From positions 13,424,740 through 13,488,739 of the forward strand of contig NC_077245.1 in assembly GCF_947179165.1 (NCBI RefSeq): a stretch of DNA of 64,000 bases, given 5' to 3'. Under the pieces are notes generated by a model. That model made no database searches. It was not told the origin of the DNA and saw only the letters and a program-made list of their open reading frames with translations. Source of the stretch: Solanum dulcamara. Taxonomy: Eukaryota; Streptophyta; Magnoliopsida; Solanales; Solanaceae. Below are positions 11,410-24,826 of the stretch, one piece after another. Every line of letters begins with the position of its first letter. The stretch's first letter is position 1. Both the position numbers and the translations under genes were made by a program.

Positions 11410-13542
11410 TGTAACACCCCCTAAAACGTTGTATGTGGTGTTTAAATTTTTGATGAAAATGATACTATTTTTGTATTTTCAGTATACATTTTGATATATT
11501 AATCCAAATAAGGTGAATCAAATTTTTGAATAACTCCAACGGAATTGCCTACAACTTTCATGAGACCATATCTTAAGATTCAGAGGATAAGTAGGTCAAA
11601 TAAATAAATTTTTGCAAGTCATAGTGGTGTGATAAAATAGATTATTTATATAAGAAAAATCATATATCACAGTAGGATGCTCTAAATCAGTTGATTCTTA
11701 AATGATATGAAATTATACTTCTAGATCTACAATTCATATGTAGACACCAAATCCTAATTAGGAAGTTATCTTGTTCAAACGCATCTCCAAAAAAGGATAT
11801 TCCGTTAAAAGAAGATTTATCTCACCAATCATGAATAGATCTAGATCTATTTGACATCACCCATTAAATCAATAATCCTCCATTTGACATCATCCATGAG
11901 ATCACTATCCTTTATTGAATTTTCAAGATCATTCTTTGTAATTATTTTTATTTATTGTTAGGTCCCTCCTCCATACCTATAAATACCCACCTTATTTTCT
12001 TATTTTATTCATCAAGCTTTCTCAAGCAACTCTTCTCTCTATACACTTTTTTACTCATTATCAAATATAATTTTAGTTTTTAGTAGTGTAGAAATATATT
12101 CTGGTGATTCTTATACTCTGGATAGTACACAAAATACTTCGATGGGGAAAAAAGGCTAGGGGTTCAAGAGTGGTCATTGAGTTCTTCAATTTGGAGTAAA
12201 GCTTCAAATTCCAGGTATGTAAGACTATTCATAGCATTGGATTGAGTTCGTCCATGTGCCCAATATTTAAATTCATCGTAATTAAGTTATAGTTGAGTTT
12301 TACCCAAATCTTGAATTCTAAATGAATTATTTTTTCTTCTATTGAGTTAGATATATTTATGCATTGAGATTATTATCTCTCATATTATTAGAATTATTGT
12401 CCATGACTACTTTCCCATGAACCCTAATTGATTTGATGTTCATTAATATTTTTACACGTGTTTTGAGTAAAGATGTTGACTTTTAATATTTATTGACAAA
12501 AAGAGTGATTTGAATTAATACTATATATGTATTTTATTGAGTTTTGAAAAAGCAAAAGAATTGAGTTTAAATGATTTTGAGTAAATAATGTTTTGAGCAA
12601 GATGTTTTGATGAGATGTAAATAATGTTTTGAAGTGTAATGATTGATGAAGAGGTAATAAGATGAGTTTGATATTTTTCCAACTAGACTAGATAATGATG
12701 TTAATATGAGCACATATTTTGGGAGTAGTATTGAGCACCGAGTTTGGTAAGAGTTTAATTGACTCAAACCCTAGAATTACATAGCTAGCATAGGATGGAG
12801 GCTATACGTCTTATGTCCCTAAAAGAGGACTTCGATGATTGGATTCAAGATGGTGATGTCCTTTACCCTGGAAAGGTATTGGATGGATGTGAAAAATCGC
12901 TTTGTTATATCATCATTAGCTTATAAGTGATGGTTGTCGGTTAGAGAAACTCCCAACTGAGTAAGAATTGTTTATTATTATTTTTTTAAAATTTACATTA
13001 CATATTGATGTTGAGTTCTGAGCCGAGTCTTCCTGAGAGGAGTTTCTTGATAGCTGTCCTTGCTTTACTGCCATTTTACATACTCGTATATTTCATGTAC
13101 TAACGTCATTCGACCTGCATCTTTTATGATGCAGATACAGGTGTTAGAAATCCTCAACAGGCGCATAGTTGAAGATCATTACTTTTCAGCTATTTGGTGA
13201 GTCCTTATATTCATAGGAACTCTTTATCATTTTATTATTGTTGAGTATTATGTTTCTTTTGAGATAGCCATGGACATGTCATTGGCATCATCTGATAGTG
13301 TTAGAGGCTTCATAGACAGAGTTTGATGATGTAATTTGAGTAGTTCTCCTTTGAAATTACTTCTTCTAAGAATTATTTCTTTCATTTGATGTTGATAATG
13401 GTGAGTCCACATAAGTATTCTTATTTTCACTTAAGTCTTTCGCTGATGAACAAATGAGTGATGAGACCAAGTGGTTATCTCAGAGGCCAGAGATAGTTTC
13501 GGAGTGCCGGCCATGCCTAGGATACCTTCTCGGAGCGTGACA
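11410..13542 (+). repeat. 5' LTR of an old plus-strand chromovirus, sibling of the one at 31013
   Basis: Begins TGTAACACC and ends GCGTGACA (TG...CA). The body aligns by eye with the LTR at 31013-33536, including the promoter block CCTATAAATACCCACC near 11978 and the ending before the primer site. At 2133 bp it is about 390 bp shorter than the young LTR, mainly because the GATCATGTTCT tandem array is absent. The primer-binding site at 13547-13558 reads TGGTATTAGAAC, a degenerate form of the initiator-Met tRNA match. No 3' LTR partner exists in the window. Confidence 0.85.
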
Positions 13543-13758
13543 AGCTTGGTATTAGAACACAGAGTTCAAGAGTCCCAGGGTTTCTACGAAGCCGTGTCTA
13601 GTAGAGTCTTGATTATGGTGTGTCGTGAACCACACTTATAATCAGGAGTCTATAGGACATTAAGAATTATTTTACTTCTTTCATAATCTGAGTTCGTGCG
13701 ATAGAGTTTAACTCTATAAAACTTCCTTTCTAATTCGTGCGTTTATATATTGCAGACC

Positions 13759-16021
13759 ATGCCTTCTAAACGTACAGCCAGACAGAGGAACGCTGCCAGC
13801 ACTGAAGTTTTACATTCAGAGATGACTCCATCGAGAACTAGGGGTCGACCTACAAGGTCTACTGAGGTACCCCTAATACCTACTGTTCATACCACTCATA
13901 TTTCAGAGGTAGAATTTAAAGGAGCTATTTCCATGCTCACTTAACTAGTAGCTTCCCAGATGAGTAACCATGGTTCACCAACTTCTAGCTCTGGCTCTCA
14001 AGAGTCGTCTTCCACCACAAGGATTAGAGATTTTCTGAGGATGAATCTGCCAGTCTTCACAGGGTCTAAAGTTGAGGAGTTTGTGAACCTCAAGCAGGAG
14101 ATCATAACTGTAAATAAGTATAGTTTAAAGTTTATATTATTGTCCAAATATGCCCAAAAATGATTCCTCATATGAGTTCCAAGATGAGGAAGTTTGTCTT
14201 TAGCCTAGGCAAACATATAAAGAGAGAATGTAAGGAAATGCTAATGATTTCTGACATTGATTTTTCTAGATTGATGGTGTATGCTCAGCACATTGAAGAT
14301 GACAAGAAAAAGGACTGAGAGGAACACTTAAGTAAGAAGGCTAAGTCTGTTGGTCATGAGAACGAGTAGAAGCAAGGAAAGGGTAACAAGTCCTTCTTTC
14401 AGAAGGGGTCTTCTAATTATGCACCTTCTTCAACAAGTGCTTTTACACCTAATCAAGGGTTGCTGAGTCACCAGAACTTTCGAGCTCAGGGTTCTCAGTC
14501 CCAATTAGGTATGGATTAAGGTTCTAGAGGAAAGTCACCATGTGCTAGATGTGGGAAGCTCCATTTGGGAGAGTGTCGTGTGGTCACCAATGCTTGCTAC
14601 GAATGTGGAAAGACAGGTCACTTCCAACATGAGTGTCCTTTAAAAAGACAGGGAAATGGAAGTAGTATAGCTTAGTTTTCTTCTACAGCTCCACAGAATA
14701 GAGGTAATGAGAAAGGTGCAGCTTCAAGGGCAAGCGGGGGAACAAACCATCTGTATGCTATGGGTAATCTCCATGACCAAGAGAATGCATCCGATGTTGT
14801 TACTGGTATGCTCCGAGTCCTTTCTTTTGTGACTCTTTACTTGGCTAGTAAATTTGAGATCTTTCTTGAGTGTCTTATTGAGCCTTTTAGCATGTCTACT
14901 CCTGTTGGTGAGTCTATCTTAGTTGAGAGGGTCTATAGAGATTGTACTGTGTCATTCTATCACAGGGATACCATGGTTGACTTAGTTAAGTTGGACATAG
15001 GTAATTTTGATGTGATTCTTGACATGGATTGGCTTTATGCTTGTTATGCCTCAGTTGATTGTAGGACCCGAATTGTCAAGTTTTAATTTCCAAATGAGCC
15101 TATCTTAGAGTGGAAGGGGAGTTCTGTAGTGCCTAAGGGTAAATTTATTTCCTACCTTAAGGCCAGAAAGTTAATCTCTAAGGGATGCATATATCATATA
15201 GTCCGAGTAAAAAATATTAATGATCAGGCTCCATATCTTGAGTCAGTTCTCGTTGTGAGTGAGTTTCCTAAATTCTTTCCTAAGGATCTACCCGAAATAC
15301 CTCCTAATAGAGAGATAGATTTTAGTATTGATGTACTTCTTGATACATAACCTATCTCCATTCCTCCTTATAGGATGGCTCCCGCTGCGTTGAAAGATTT
15401 GAAAGAACAACTGAAAGACCTCCTAGATAAGGGATTTATTAGGCCAAGTGTCTCATCTTGGGGCGCTCATATCCTATTCGTGTGAAAAAAAGATGGGTCC
15501 CTTAGAATATGCATTGATTACTAGCAACTGAATAAGGTCACCATAAAGAACAAGTATCCTCTCCCCAGGATAGATGATTTATTTGACCAACTTTAGGGTG
15601 CCACATGCTTCTCTAAGATAGACCTCAAATCAAGCTATCATTAGTTGAAAGTGAAAGAATGTGACATCCTAAAGACGGCTTTCCGAACCCGCTATGGTTA
15701 TTTTGAGTTTCTTGTTATGTCCTTTGGATTGAGAAATACTCCTGCAGCTTTTATGGACCTCATGAACTGGTATTCAATCCATACTTGGATACGTTTGTGA
15801 TTGTCTTCATCGATGATATTTTGGTCTACTCTAGAACTGAGAGTGAGCATGCTAACCACCTTAGGATTGTCCTTCAAACTCTTAAGGAGAAGGAATTGTA
15901 TGTTAAGTTTTCAAAGTGTGAGTTTTGGCTTGCATCTTTAGCGTTCCTAGGCCATATTATATCTATTGATGGAATTTGAGTTGATACTCAAAAGATTGAG
16001 ACAGTTAAGAACTGGCCCAGG
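13759..16021 (+). pseudogene. Truncated gag-pol of the old plus-strand chromovirus
   Basis: Starts at the ATG corresponding to that of the young element (13759 versus 33754) and follows it through gag, the CCHC knuckle (near 14590-14640), protease (14760-15086) and RT (15350-16018), then stops abruptly. RNase H, integrase, chromodomain and 3' LTR are missing. There are many stops. Two internal deletions stand out: about 245 bp of gag near 14067, and 39 bp at about 14828 that removes the protease DPGA catalytic block between two TCTTTTG words. RT retains FIDDILVYS. The element is dead. Confidence 0.87.
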
Positions 16022-16800
16022 TAAGTGGGGGAAACACTATTAGAGACATTCCACATATGCCTTCCATCACTGCGTGGCCTCACCCTGCAGTTGGAAGGTC
16101 ATAAATTCCACTCCGTACTGGTGTACTATCCCAAGCTTGTGTAACTTCTCATAATTATCAAGGATAAACTCACAGGCGTCCTTGCTCTCAAAACCATGGA
16201 AGAATGGAGGCTTAAGCTTCAGAAACTTAGTTAGCATGTCATGCTCAGTGTCAATCATCACTGGGCTCATAAGAGGTCTGAAGAAAGCATTAGTGACTGC
16301 CACCTCATCTACTTGAGGAGCTACAGCAACAATTGGACAAGCAATTGGAGCTCGTGCTGCAGGCATAGTGGGAATGACACCAATACCAACCAACCCACTC
16401 AAGACAACCAAAATCTGCAGTGCTAATATCGGGTCTAAAGGGGGAAGACCGGCGCCCCAATTTGGGTATCCTCCACCTGTTCAGCAACTTCTTCTTTCCT
16501 AACCTCTACATTCTCATCAAGCTCATCTTGGGAAGTTAGAAGGACCTCCTCTCTTAATACTTCCTCAACTGGAGCCTCACCCTTGGCGGGCACTGCTCTT
16601 CCCCGGCCTCTATCACAATCCCTTCTTCTGCCCCTTCCTCGACCTCGTCCTCTCGCAACTGGCTCCTCTTCTGGTTCAATAGAGAAACTTTTCCTAAAGT
16701 ACGGTATCCCCTCAAAGAAAATTACAGACTTCTATGCACAATTCCACAAGAATCTACTAGACTCATTTTGTTACAACAAGATCAACGAACCTAGGACACT
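16022..16800 (-). pseudogene. 5' part of gag of the minus-strand gypsy element
   Basis: On the minus strand, 16411-16067 encodes a gag retrotransposon domain (FLKLKPPFFHG, then DACEFILDNYEKLHKLG and FMTFQLQGEATQ) ending at a stop just where gypsy gags continue with tryptophans. Upstream, about 16680-16430 reads as the Arg/Gly-rich and acidic N-terminus common in plant gypsy gags. It joins the pol remnant at 7880-11409, from which it is separated by the nested plus-strand element; part of gag is missing at the junction. Confidence 0.75.
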
Positions 16801-16813
16801 GATACTAATTTTT

Positions 16814-18526
16814 TCACGATCCTAATCCTCCATGATTGGCATCCACTCTAATCCTCTGGTGGGAGAACTACTATTAAAGCCTAGATTAATAGTAATCGTA
16901 AGAGATAATTAAGTTAAAGTTGCGTAAGCAGGTTTAATTAATAAAATAAGACTGAGTTTTCATAAACTCAGAATAGTCTAGTAAAAAAGCCCAAGTATGC
17001 AGAAAATAAAACCTCGAACTGAAAGTCGATGTACTAAAATTCTAAAAAATAATGATAAGTCTAGGAAGGGGGATACAACCCCATAAAATTATAACATAAT
17101 CAAGTCTGAAGTCTATGTACTGAAAGAAGGACTAAGATAAGGAGAGTCCATGGTAGCCTAAAAGAACTAGCTCACTCTTAAACTCTAGAAGCTAATTGTC
17201 TTCTATTCGACGTCTCTCAGCAGCCGTCTGAATATGTCTTGTACTCAACAAAGACAAAGCAAGTGCAGTATCAGTATACAAAGACAACGATGCATTGGTA
17301 GAATCAAGCGGCTAGCCAACAAGTAAAACATGAAACAAGTAATTACAGTACGGTAAACAGCTATATATACAGAATAGTTTTAACCATTATCCTCTCATTC
17401 CCAGTGCTTAACATGATCACACTTCAACAATCCCAATTTACCATATAATTTCACATAAGGGTCCTCTTATGGGACCTATAAATACCTAATTGTGTTTCAA
17501 AATGTAACACCCAATCCAATTATGTGTCGAAATGTGACACTCAATCCAATTATGTGTCAAAACATGACACTCGATCCAAGCATACAAAATCATCCACAAT
17601 CATTGTGAATAGTCTAACTACCATATCTACCAATAACAGGTTCATTATAAGTCATTGACACTAAGTAGTCATTTTACATAATTCCTTTCATTCTTCCCTC
17701 TTCATATACACATATGCACAAATCAGAGTAATTTAACAAGTACATGTATTACATACGGGAAGATAAACTATCACCTACCTTTAAACTAGGCTTTGACAAC
17801 TCTAAAGTGCTGAAGCTTTTCCTTTTTCGATTCGTTTCATTTGTTTTTGGTCTAAAAGCAGTCACATATATACAAAAGATCAATACAATGACCAACTACA
17901 CATGAATTATAACATAATTCCCTCTTAGGTCAAACTCATGATCCTAACCCTCATCTAGAGCTAATCCCACCATTAGTTTCAGGCCAAAACCCTCCTCCAA
18001 TGATTACCAACCATAATTTCTAAGTTCTAGGAATCGAAATACGAATTGAGGGAGTGATTTACTTAGCGTTCGCACAAAATATGGTGGAAATATGCAAGAA
18101 TTCGCTCTTGGTCGCTTCTAGTCTTTTAAGAACGAAGTGGGATGACTAAAAATCATTTTGGGATTTTTCCCCGTCTTTATTCGTGACTATCCCACCATAG
18201 CAGGATCATCCCACTCTTGCGGTCCCACCCTAGTGGGATTATTCTTGCTCTGGCAGGATAGTTGAAGACAGAGAGGTCGTAAAGAGTCTCCAAGTCTCCC
18301 ATTTCACAACATACCCTCATCCCATGACGTCTTAACATATCCCCTTCACACCAAGTTTAATTCCAGGAATTTTACTCACCCATTTTTGGATCACCCTAAA
18401 CCTCAACTGACTCAGAATTCGTCCAAGTCTGACAGACTCAAATTTTTCCAAGTCACTATCTGAAGTTTTCTGACTCGAATTCCTTCCACATATGCTTATC
18501 TGTAATGACGGGGACAGATCGTTATA
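16814..18526 (-). repeat. 5' LTR of the minus-strand gypsy element
   Basis: About 1.7 kb, homologous to 6390-7798. Its inner end (16814) is next to ACACTGATACTAA, a degenerate reverse complement of the Met-tRNA primer site. The outer end reads TATAACG in element sense. It carries the same ~31-33-bp repeats (17490-17585) as the 3' LTR. With the 3' LTR and the gag and pol pieces it defines an insertion of about 12 kb including the nested element. No clear target duplication remains. Confidence 0.75.
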
Positions 18527-20418
18527 CTTTTATTATTAGTACCTGTAAAATTCCACCATTGCTACTAATATTAGCTCAATCTCCCATTGAAATAATTCAA
18601 GAAAAGTTAAAATGTTTGGGCATGTGACGATTCAATAATGGTTCAATCTCAAATATTTTATACCAAAAAAATGTGTATTAAATAGACTTGAAAAATTGTT
18701 TGATGTATACCAAGTTCATATAAAGTTGATGAAAAATCATTTAATGTAAAAGTAATTAGCCTACAAGTTAAGGAGTAATATATATATATATATATATGCT
18801 TGTTCTTAACCTAAAAGAAATTATGTATGTTTTTCAATTAGGCCCATGTTTTGATTCTTTAATTTGACTTTGAAAAGGTACTGATCTAGCCCCTCCACTT
18901 TTACTTTAAAAAATAATTTATTTAATAAAAAAATATAATCAATTTAACTACTAATTCTTCTCTTGTAACATAATACTATACATATTATTGAAATTCAACA
19001 CTCTAAATAACATAACAAATTAAATTAATACAGGTGCTCAATTAAGACATTGCCGGGAAAGTATTTTGTGTATGTGTGAATACTACGGATATAAAATTCT
19101 TCAATTACATATTTTAATTATTTGAACTAATTTAAAATATTATAAAGTTACTGTTTTACCCATTGATGATATCTATGAACTTTTCAAATTTCATAGTCAA
19201 AGACATTAAATGAGATTAGATTATTGTAATAGGAATATATTTATTGAGTAAAAAGAAATAAATTCATCGTTAGACCAAAACAAAATTTCAAATATAATTT
19301 CTCATATTTGAAATCTATAAATAAGTAGAAGAAGCAAACCTTTTATAGGCAGTTCTCTCTTTGTTCGACTGAAATGGTTAGGTATGTTTGATTTTTTTCT
19401 TTTTTCTTTTTTTCAATTTAATTTTATAGAATTTATTCAATCTAGTGCTATTTGTCTTTGATTTTTTCTCTCTATAGAAATGGTATTTTTGCAAGTCTTG
19501 AATGTTGTGTGTAACACTAATTACGATGTGTGGAGAAATATGATTCAATTCCATGTTCCAGTATATATAGAATTTTTTGGTATGTTCTTATGATTATTAT
19601 TCTTTCAATTTATGTGTAGTGCGGAAGAAACCTTAATGTTGGTTGAATCTGGTAAACAAACCTTAATGTTGATTGAATCAAGTTTATGTGTGTTAAAATA
19701 TAAAGCTAAAAGGTACGGCTTGCTTTTTCTTTCTTTTCTAAATTGTGTGAGAGGATAAAGTTTGGGGGGGGGGGGGGAGATTAGTTTTGGAGAGATCAAA
19801 TGTCCCCTCACCTCCAACTTTAAGATTGTGAGTTCTGATTATCAAGGATGAAAAAAAGGTGCAGTTCTTAAAGAAGGGTAAAAAAGAAAAAAAATGAGAG
19901 ATTAACTATAGATATGATTATGTGTTTAGATGTCATTATTTCTAAAAATAAAATATCATAATCTTAATACACATATGGTATTCGAATGGTAAGATCTAAT
20001 ATTCATATCTAAATGATTCAAATCAATCTACACGTGTTGAAGTCACTAAATCTTAAAAATAAATACATAACCACTTAAATTCAAATCTCTATTATTCGGT
20101 GTTGCATCTTCTCTATTGATTGCTTCATAGCATGACAATATTAAATGAATAGCTTCTTTTTTCCCTTTTTAATATGACAAGAATGAGAGAAAATCAACCT
20201 TATTTCTTAAAGGTTTTATTCATAGGTTGCTTTATCTATATGAATCTTACTTAAAATTTTCATTCAGTTATAATTATTTTCCTACTATCTTTTTGATAAC
20301 TTTTGAGATGGAAAGATAATTAAGAAAGTCATTATTACGTACTAAAGCTTCGACTTATTTTGAAACCAGATTAAAAAGGACTCCCGGCAGAAGAAGCAAT
20401 TATATTTCTCAAAACTAT
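18527..20418. other. intergenic upstream of the F-box gene
   Basis: AT-rich, with a short (TA)n at 18780-18797 and a G14 homopolymer at 19754-19767. A TATAAATA-like word near 19316, followed by a CT-rich leader and a GTATG donor near 19382, could be a distant 5'UTR exon of the F-box gene or unrelated. No coding region is supported. Confidence 0.4.
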
Positions 20419-22498
20419 ATGAATCAATACCATGAAGGTCATGATATAGACAAAATATCTACGCTGCCGAGAGACCTGATAGATAACATATTAAACCGTT
20501 TGACAATTAAAGATAAAGCAAGGATGAGCGTGTTGTCAAAAAAATGGAATGACATATGGTCTTCACATCCGATTCTTGTGCTAGATCATGGATTCCGTGA
20601 GGGACTAAATCACTATTTTGACTTTAAAAATATTGTCAACAGAATCCTCTTTCAACACAATGGCTCGATAGTCAAGTTTGTTCTTGACGTATCAAGTCTT
20701 GTTCCAGACGATTGGGACATATATCATTGGATGCGTTATGTCTCTAACAAAGGTGTTAAGGAACTCAAGATTGAAAATTCGTTCCAATCCACATATACTT
20801 TGCCATCTTTCTTATTCAATTCTGAATTGAGTCATTTGGACATCACTAATTGTGCATTCAAAATGCCCCTTGCCGCTACATCATTTCAGAATCTTGTGAG
20901 ACTTGATCTAGCACTAATACGTTTTGATCCAATTTTGGTGTATACCATCCTTGAGGCTCCACTGCTCTTGACCATGATGCTTACAGGTTGTGAAGGTCTC
21001 CAGTACCTTAATATCTCATCACCGCAGCTACTTTCCTTGCACATTATTGATAGTCATTTTATTGATTTTTCGTTCCTCAAAGCCTATACTAAGCTTGAAG
21101 TGTTGACTATTGTGTTATGGAGCATAATCGAGAACTATGAACCTTCGAGAAAGTGTACATTGAGAGAGATTATTTGTTCTTTTCCTAAACTTACAAGGTT
21201 TTGGTTCAATAGTCATTTCTTCAAGGTAAGTTACATACACATTTATTGTTTTATTCTATCTTATATATAGCTCATCGTAAATCATCTTATTACCCATGTT
21301 GTTGTTTGTTTCGGATTGGAATAATTATTTTGTTATGAATATCAAGATATTTAAGTATCGTAAGTATATAGGTCCTGATTGTTCAATAATCATTTGATAA
21401 CCGCAATTATTATTTGATAATTGATCACTATGAGTCAAACTCGATCCTATATTAAAATTTTATATGTCTCTCTCTCATTTTTTATTTGTTTTTTCTTTAA
21501 AAGTTTGCAGTTCCAGAGGTTTTCCCAAAGAGGCTTGAGACTCGACTAGAGAATTTGTTGAGTCTCAACTTAGGTTTAAGCTTTGCTAATGAAGCTCAGA
21601 TTTCAGCAGTTATATTCTTACTTAACAATGCTCCCAAATTGCATTCAATTAAAATCCAGGTAATCACTTGTCTACTTGTAGATATGTTTCCTTTTGTACT
21701 TAAAAATAATATTTGTGTTGCTATAAAATTATGTTATTAATGATATTTGTGTTGCTATAAAAATGATATTTTGTGTTGCTATAAAATTACGTCATTAATG
21801 ATATTTGTGTTGTTATAAAAAAAAAATTAAACATAAAAATATCTTATTTTTAACCGATTAAAAAAGAAATAATGCTACATGAAATGCAACAGAGAGGATA
21901 ATAATACTATCTGACTTCTATGGAAAAAATTGTGTACCTAATATATGTTTATTTACTATATCAAGGTAGCCTGACACGTTTCATTAGATAAATTGATATT
22001 GAATATACGCTCAATTTACATGAATTTAAGTTATATATATTAATAGTATAAAAATTATTACATTATTAATATAATTAGTTGACCTCTAATAGTGAGTTAT
22101 TTACCATTTATACTAATCAATGCTTATTAAATAGTTACCTGTAATATTATTACGTAATTGTGTAAAAATATTTTTTATATTGTCATACCATCTGTGTTTT
22201 AAACATCTTTCATGCACCATTTCATGATTTTCTATAATTTTTTGTATTACCTAAATTGGATATATATGTTATTATACAGCATGAACTCTCAAATCATGAT
22301 GAGGAAATTAGCCTGATCAAAGTTCAAGAGTATTTGACAGCACCTGACTGCATAGAAGAAGATCTCATGACGGTTCGAAAGATAACGTTGGAAGGTTTTG
22401 TGATCACCGTAAATGAAAATCTTTTCATGAAACTTATGTTAGCTCGTTGTCCTTCACTTGTAGAGGTAAAAGTTACGCCTACAGAGTTAACTAACTAA
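20419..22498 (+). CDS. F-box/LRR-repeat protein (FBD-like), three exons, 393 aa
   Basis: Likely the substrate-recognition subunit of an SCF ubiquitin ligase. Exons inferred: 20419-21225, 21504-21659 and 22280-22498, all phase 0, total 1182 nt. The F-box is at residues 12-54 ([16 protein letters not shown], then [15 protein letters not shown]). It is followed by leucine-rich segments such as [11 protein letters not shown] and [20 protein letters not shown], and a C-terminal FBD-like piece ([22 protein letters not shown]). Architecture and length fit the plant At1g13570-like F-box/LRR family. For exon 2 the AG at 21502-21503 keeps the frame; the stronger-looking AG at 21509-21510 would give an early stop. 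Intron 2 (620 bp) contains a repeat shared with 26080-26410. The target is unknown. No stop or frameshift was seen. Confidence 0.85.
21705..21818. repeat. Short tandem repeat in intron 2 of the F-box gene
   Basis: About four copies of ATATTTGTGTTGCTATAAAA, some separated by TTATGTTATTAATG-like spacers, units about 20 to 36 bp. Seen directly. Confidence 0.75.
21770..22100 (+). repeat. Repeat copy shared with 26080-26410
   Basis: This part of intron 2 aligns by eye with 26080-26410. Common blocks include GAAATAATGCTACMTRAAATGCAA, TTAGATAAATTGAWATTGAA and AGTTGACCT. Either an unrecognised low-copy element or the trace of a local duplication of the F-box locus. Confidence 0.6.
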
Positions 22499-24826
22499 CG
22501 TGAAATCTTTTTCTCCGTATTAGAAGTGATAAAGTTCCCTCGAGCTTCATTAAATGTCAGTATAGAACTTAAATAGCTATGATTTCTATTCTAGCAGCTA
22601 CGCTATCATCTTATTAAGTATTTTGTCGATGAATATTTGATTTTGGGCGATGACTCTATCTTTTGTGACATTTTGTCAATGGGGACAAGTATAGTGTTCT
22701 AAATGCTTTTTTAAATGTTAGAAACTCACAGGATATCATTGGCAACTTTATTAAATGTCTTTTTCTCCCTAAACGTCTTCTTTATTATACCAAGGGCAAG
22801 TATATATATACTATTAATCCTTCAAGCATATATCGTTTACCTCACCCAACTTTGTAGTAAATGCATTTCTCTCATATTACATAGAGCTTTTGCAACAAAT
22901 CCGAATTTCTCACTATATCAATAAGAATTGGAATACGATTACAACTTTAAGATCCTAATTGAAATACTCAAACTACCGATTTACAATGGAAATATTAAAA
23001 TAACAAGTAACTAAGAATAAAGATAAGAATGGAGATGAGAAGCTTAGACTCTAGAATTGGGAATGAGAAACACAGAAATGCCTTTGCTTATAATTCACCA
23101 TCTCCTCTGATAGTGACGTCCTGTTCTATTTAACAACAACCAACGGTACCCTCATCCTGAGTCCCAAATTATCCTTTTTGAAGTCTTGGCCCTATTGCTG
23201 TTACTTGACCCAATATCTATTTGTGTGATATCCTTGTTGGTATCCTATTGGACTGGGCTGATTCATAACAACTTTCCAACACTAGGAGTACGTTTCCTTT
23301 GGTCCACTCTATTGTAGTGGGTGTTTTGGTCGATTTTCAAATTAAGTTTAAAAATATTTATAACTTTGGCAAAAATTTTATTTATATTGAAATGGATAGG
23401 GTCGCCATTTAATTTTTAGGAAATTATGAAAATCATTTTTAAAAGGTTGATTTGGAAAAACTTTTATTTAAAATCAAAGTACAGTAAGAATTCAGGTGAT
23501 CCTATAAGGAAGATTTTAAGTAACTTAAAGGATCTGCTACCATGAGGTACGTTGACCAACAGATTAAACATGTTTGGCTAACTTTAAAAAATTTCTTAAG
23601 TTATTTGTGATAGAATCTATTTGACACTTATTCATTAACATCATTCGAAAGTGGAATAATGTGAATTTTAAAATTCCAAATTGATTCTAACTTTTAACAA
23701 TTTTATTTGAGTTAAATAATTAACCCAATCAATAAACATGGATTTAAGCTGCTTGATAACTATGAAAGAACATAAAGATTTAGTGAAGAAACGTTAATAT
23801 ACATTGTGTTGAAAGAGGATTCTGTTGACAATATTTTTAAAGTCCAGTGAAGAAACGTTAATATACATATAGTGCTCCAGAAACCACGGGAGCATTGAAA
23901 ATCCAGTGAAGAAACGTTAATATACAACCCTATCATTTTGATAATTAGCACATGCTAATGTTCCCTGCTTTTCCTATATTCTAATTAGCATTTTATATAT
24001 TTTGGCCACACATTATTTAGAATGGTGATGTAGTATTGTGTTGCCGGCAGATACAACAATATTTATCCAAGTCAATTGTTAGTTTGATAATTCTATATTC
24101 TCACCCCCAATCATTAGGAAATCATTGGCTAATCATTGGCCCTCTAATTGTCCTCCCATTAACAATGTATCATTCTATTATAAACCTACCAATCTGTGAA
24201 ACATTCAACCATTTGACAATTATGAAGCTTTTACCTGAGTGCGCAGCCGCTTCGTGTGACGCCGCAGGTAAGCTTCTACCCTTCATTTCTCTCTTCTTTT
24301 CTAAATAAAATAATTATGCACTACAAGTAATAAACTCCACTCATTTATTTTAATAATTATGAAACAAGTGGTATAAGATATTTAACTAAATTATCACTTT
24401 AGTCCACCAATTAAATTAATTATCTAAATTTATCTCTTAACTAAATAATCTTAGTTATCGATTAATCCAAAATGCCCATTAAAAATTTACGAGATAAATT
24501 TTTTATTAAATAAAAAACTTTAATACTCAATACGACCTAATGGGTGATTACAATCACAAACACATTAGTAGTGCAAGGTGTTTGTGACATATTACAATAC
24601 ATGACATGAGGAGCTACTCTAATGCTACTAATGTATTATTGATGATAATGATGATGTGTACATCCGTCGGCTTTCAACTGAAACTAAAAACAAGGCTACT
24701 CATGATATTGTTTATGGGCCTCTGTTGGTGATTTTGATTTACTTTTAATAGTTTTTTGAAAAAAATTATGAGTGCAAGGTGTTTGTGACAGTATAAGTTT
24801 CTGTGCATTTAATTTTGGGAAACTTA
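22499..24826. other. intergenic, with a triplicated 22-bp word
   Basis: The word AGTGAAGAAACGTTAATATA occurs at about 23782, 23847 and 23905, roughly 60-65 bp apart, each in a related context. A block at 23380-23480 containing GGGTCGCCATTTAATTTTT resembles, in inverse orientation, 28600-28800, so both may derive from one repeat family. Open frames near 22715 and 24036 look spurious. Confidence 0.5.

Noticed and set aside
19754..19767. G14 homopolymer as a possible regulatory quadruplex
   Set aside because: A single homopolymer run near no supported gene start; its length is also uncertain in sequencing.
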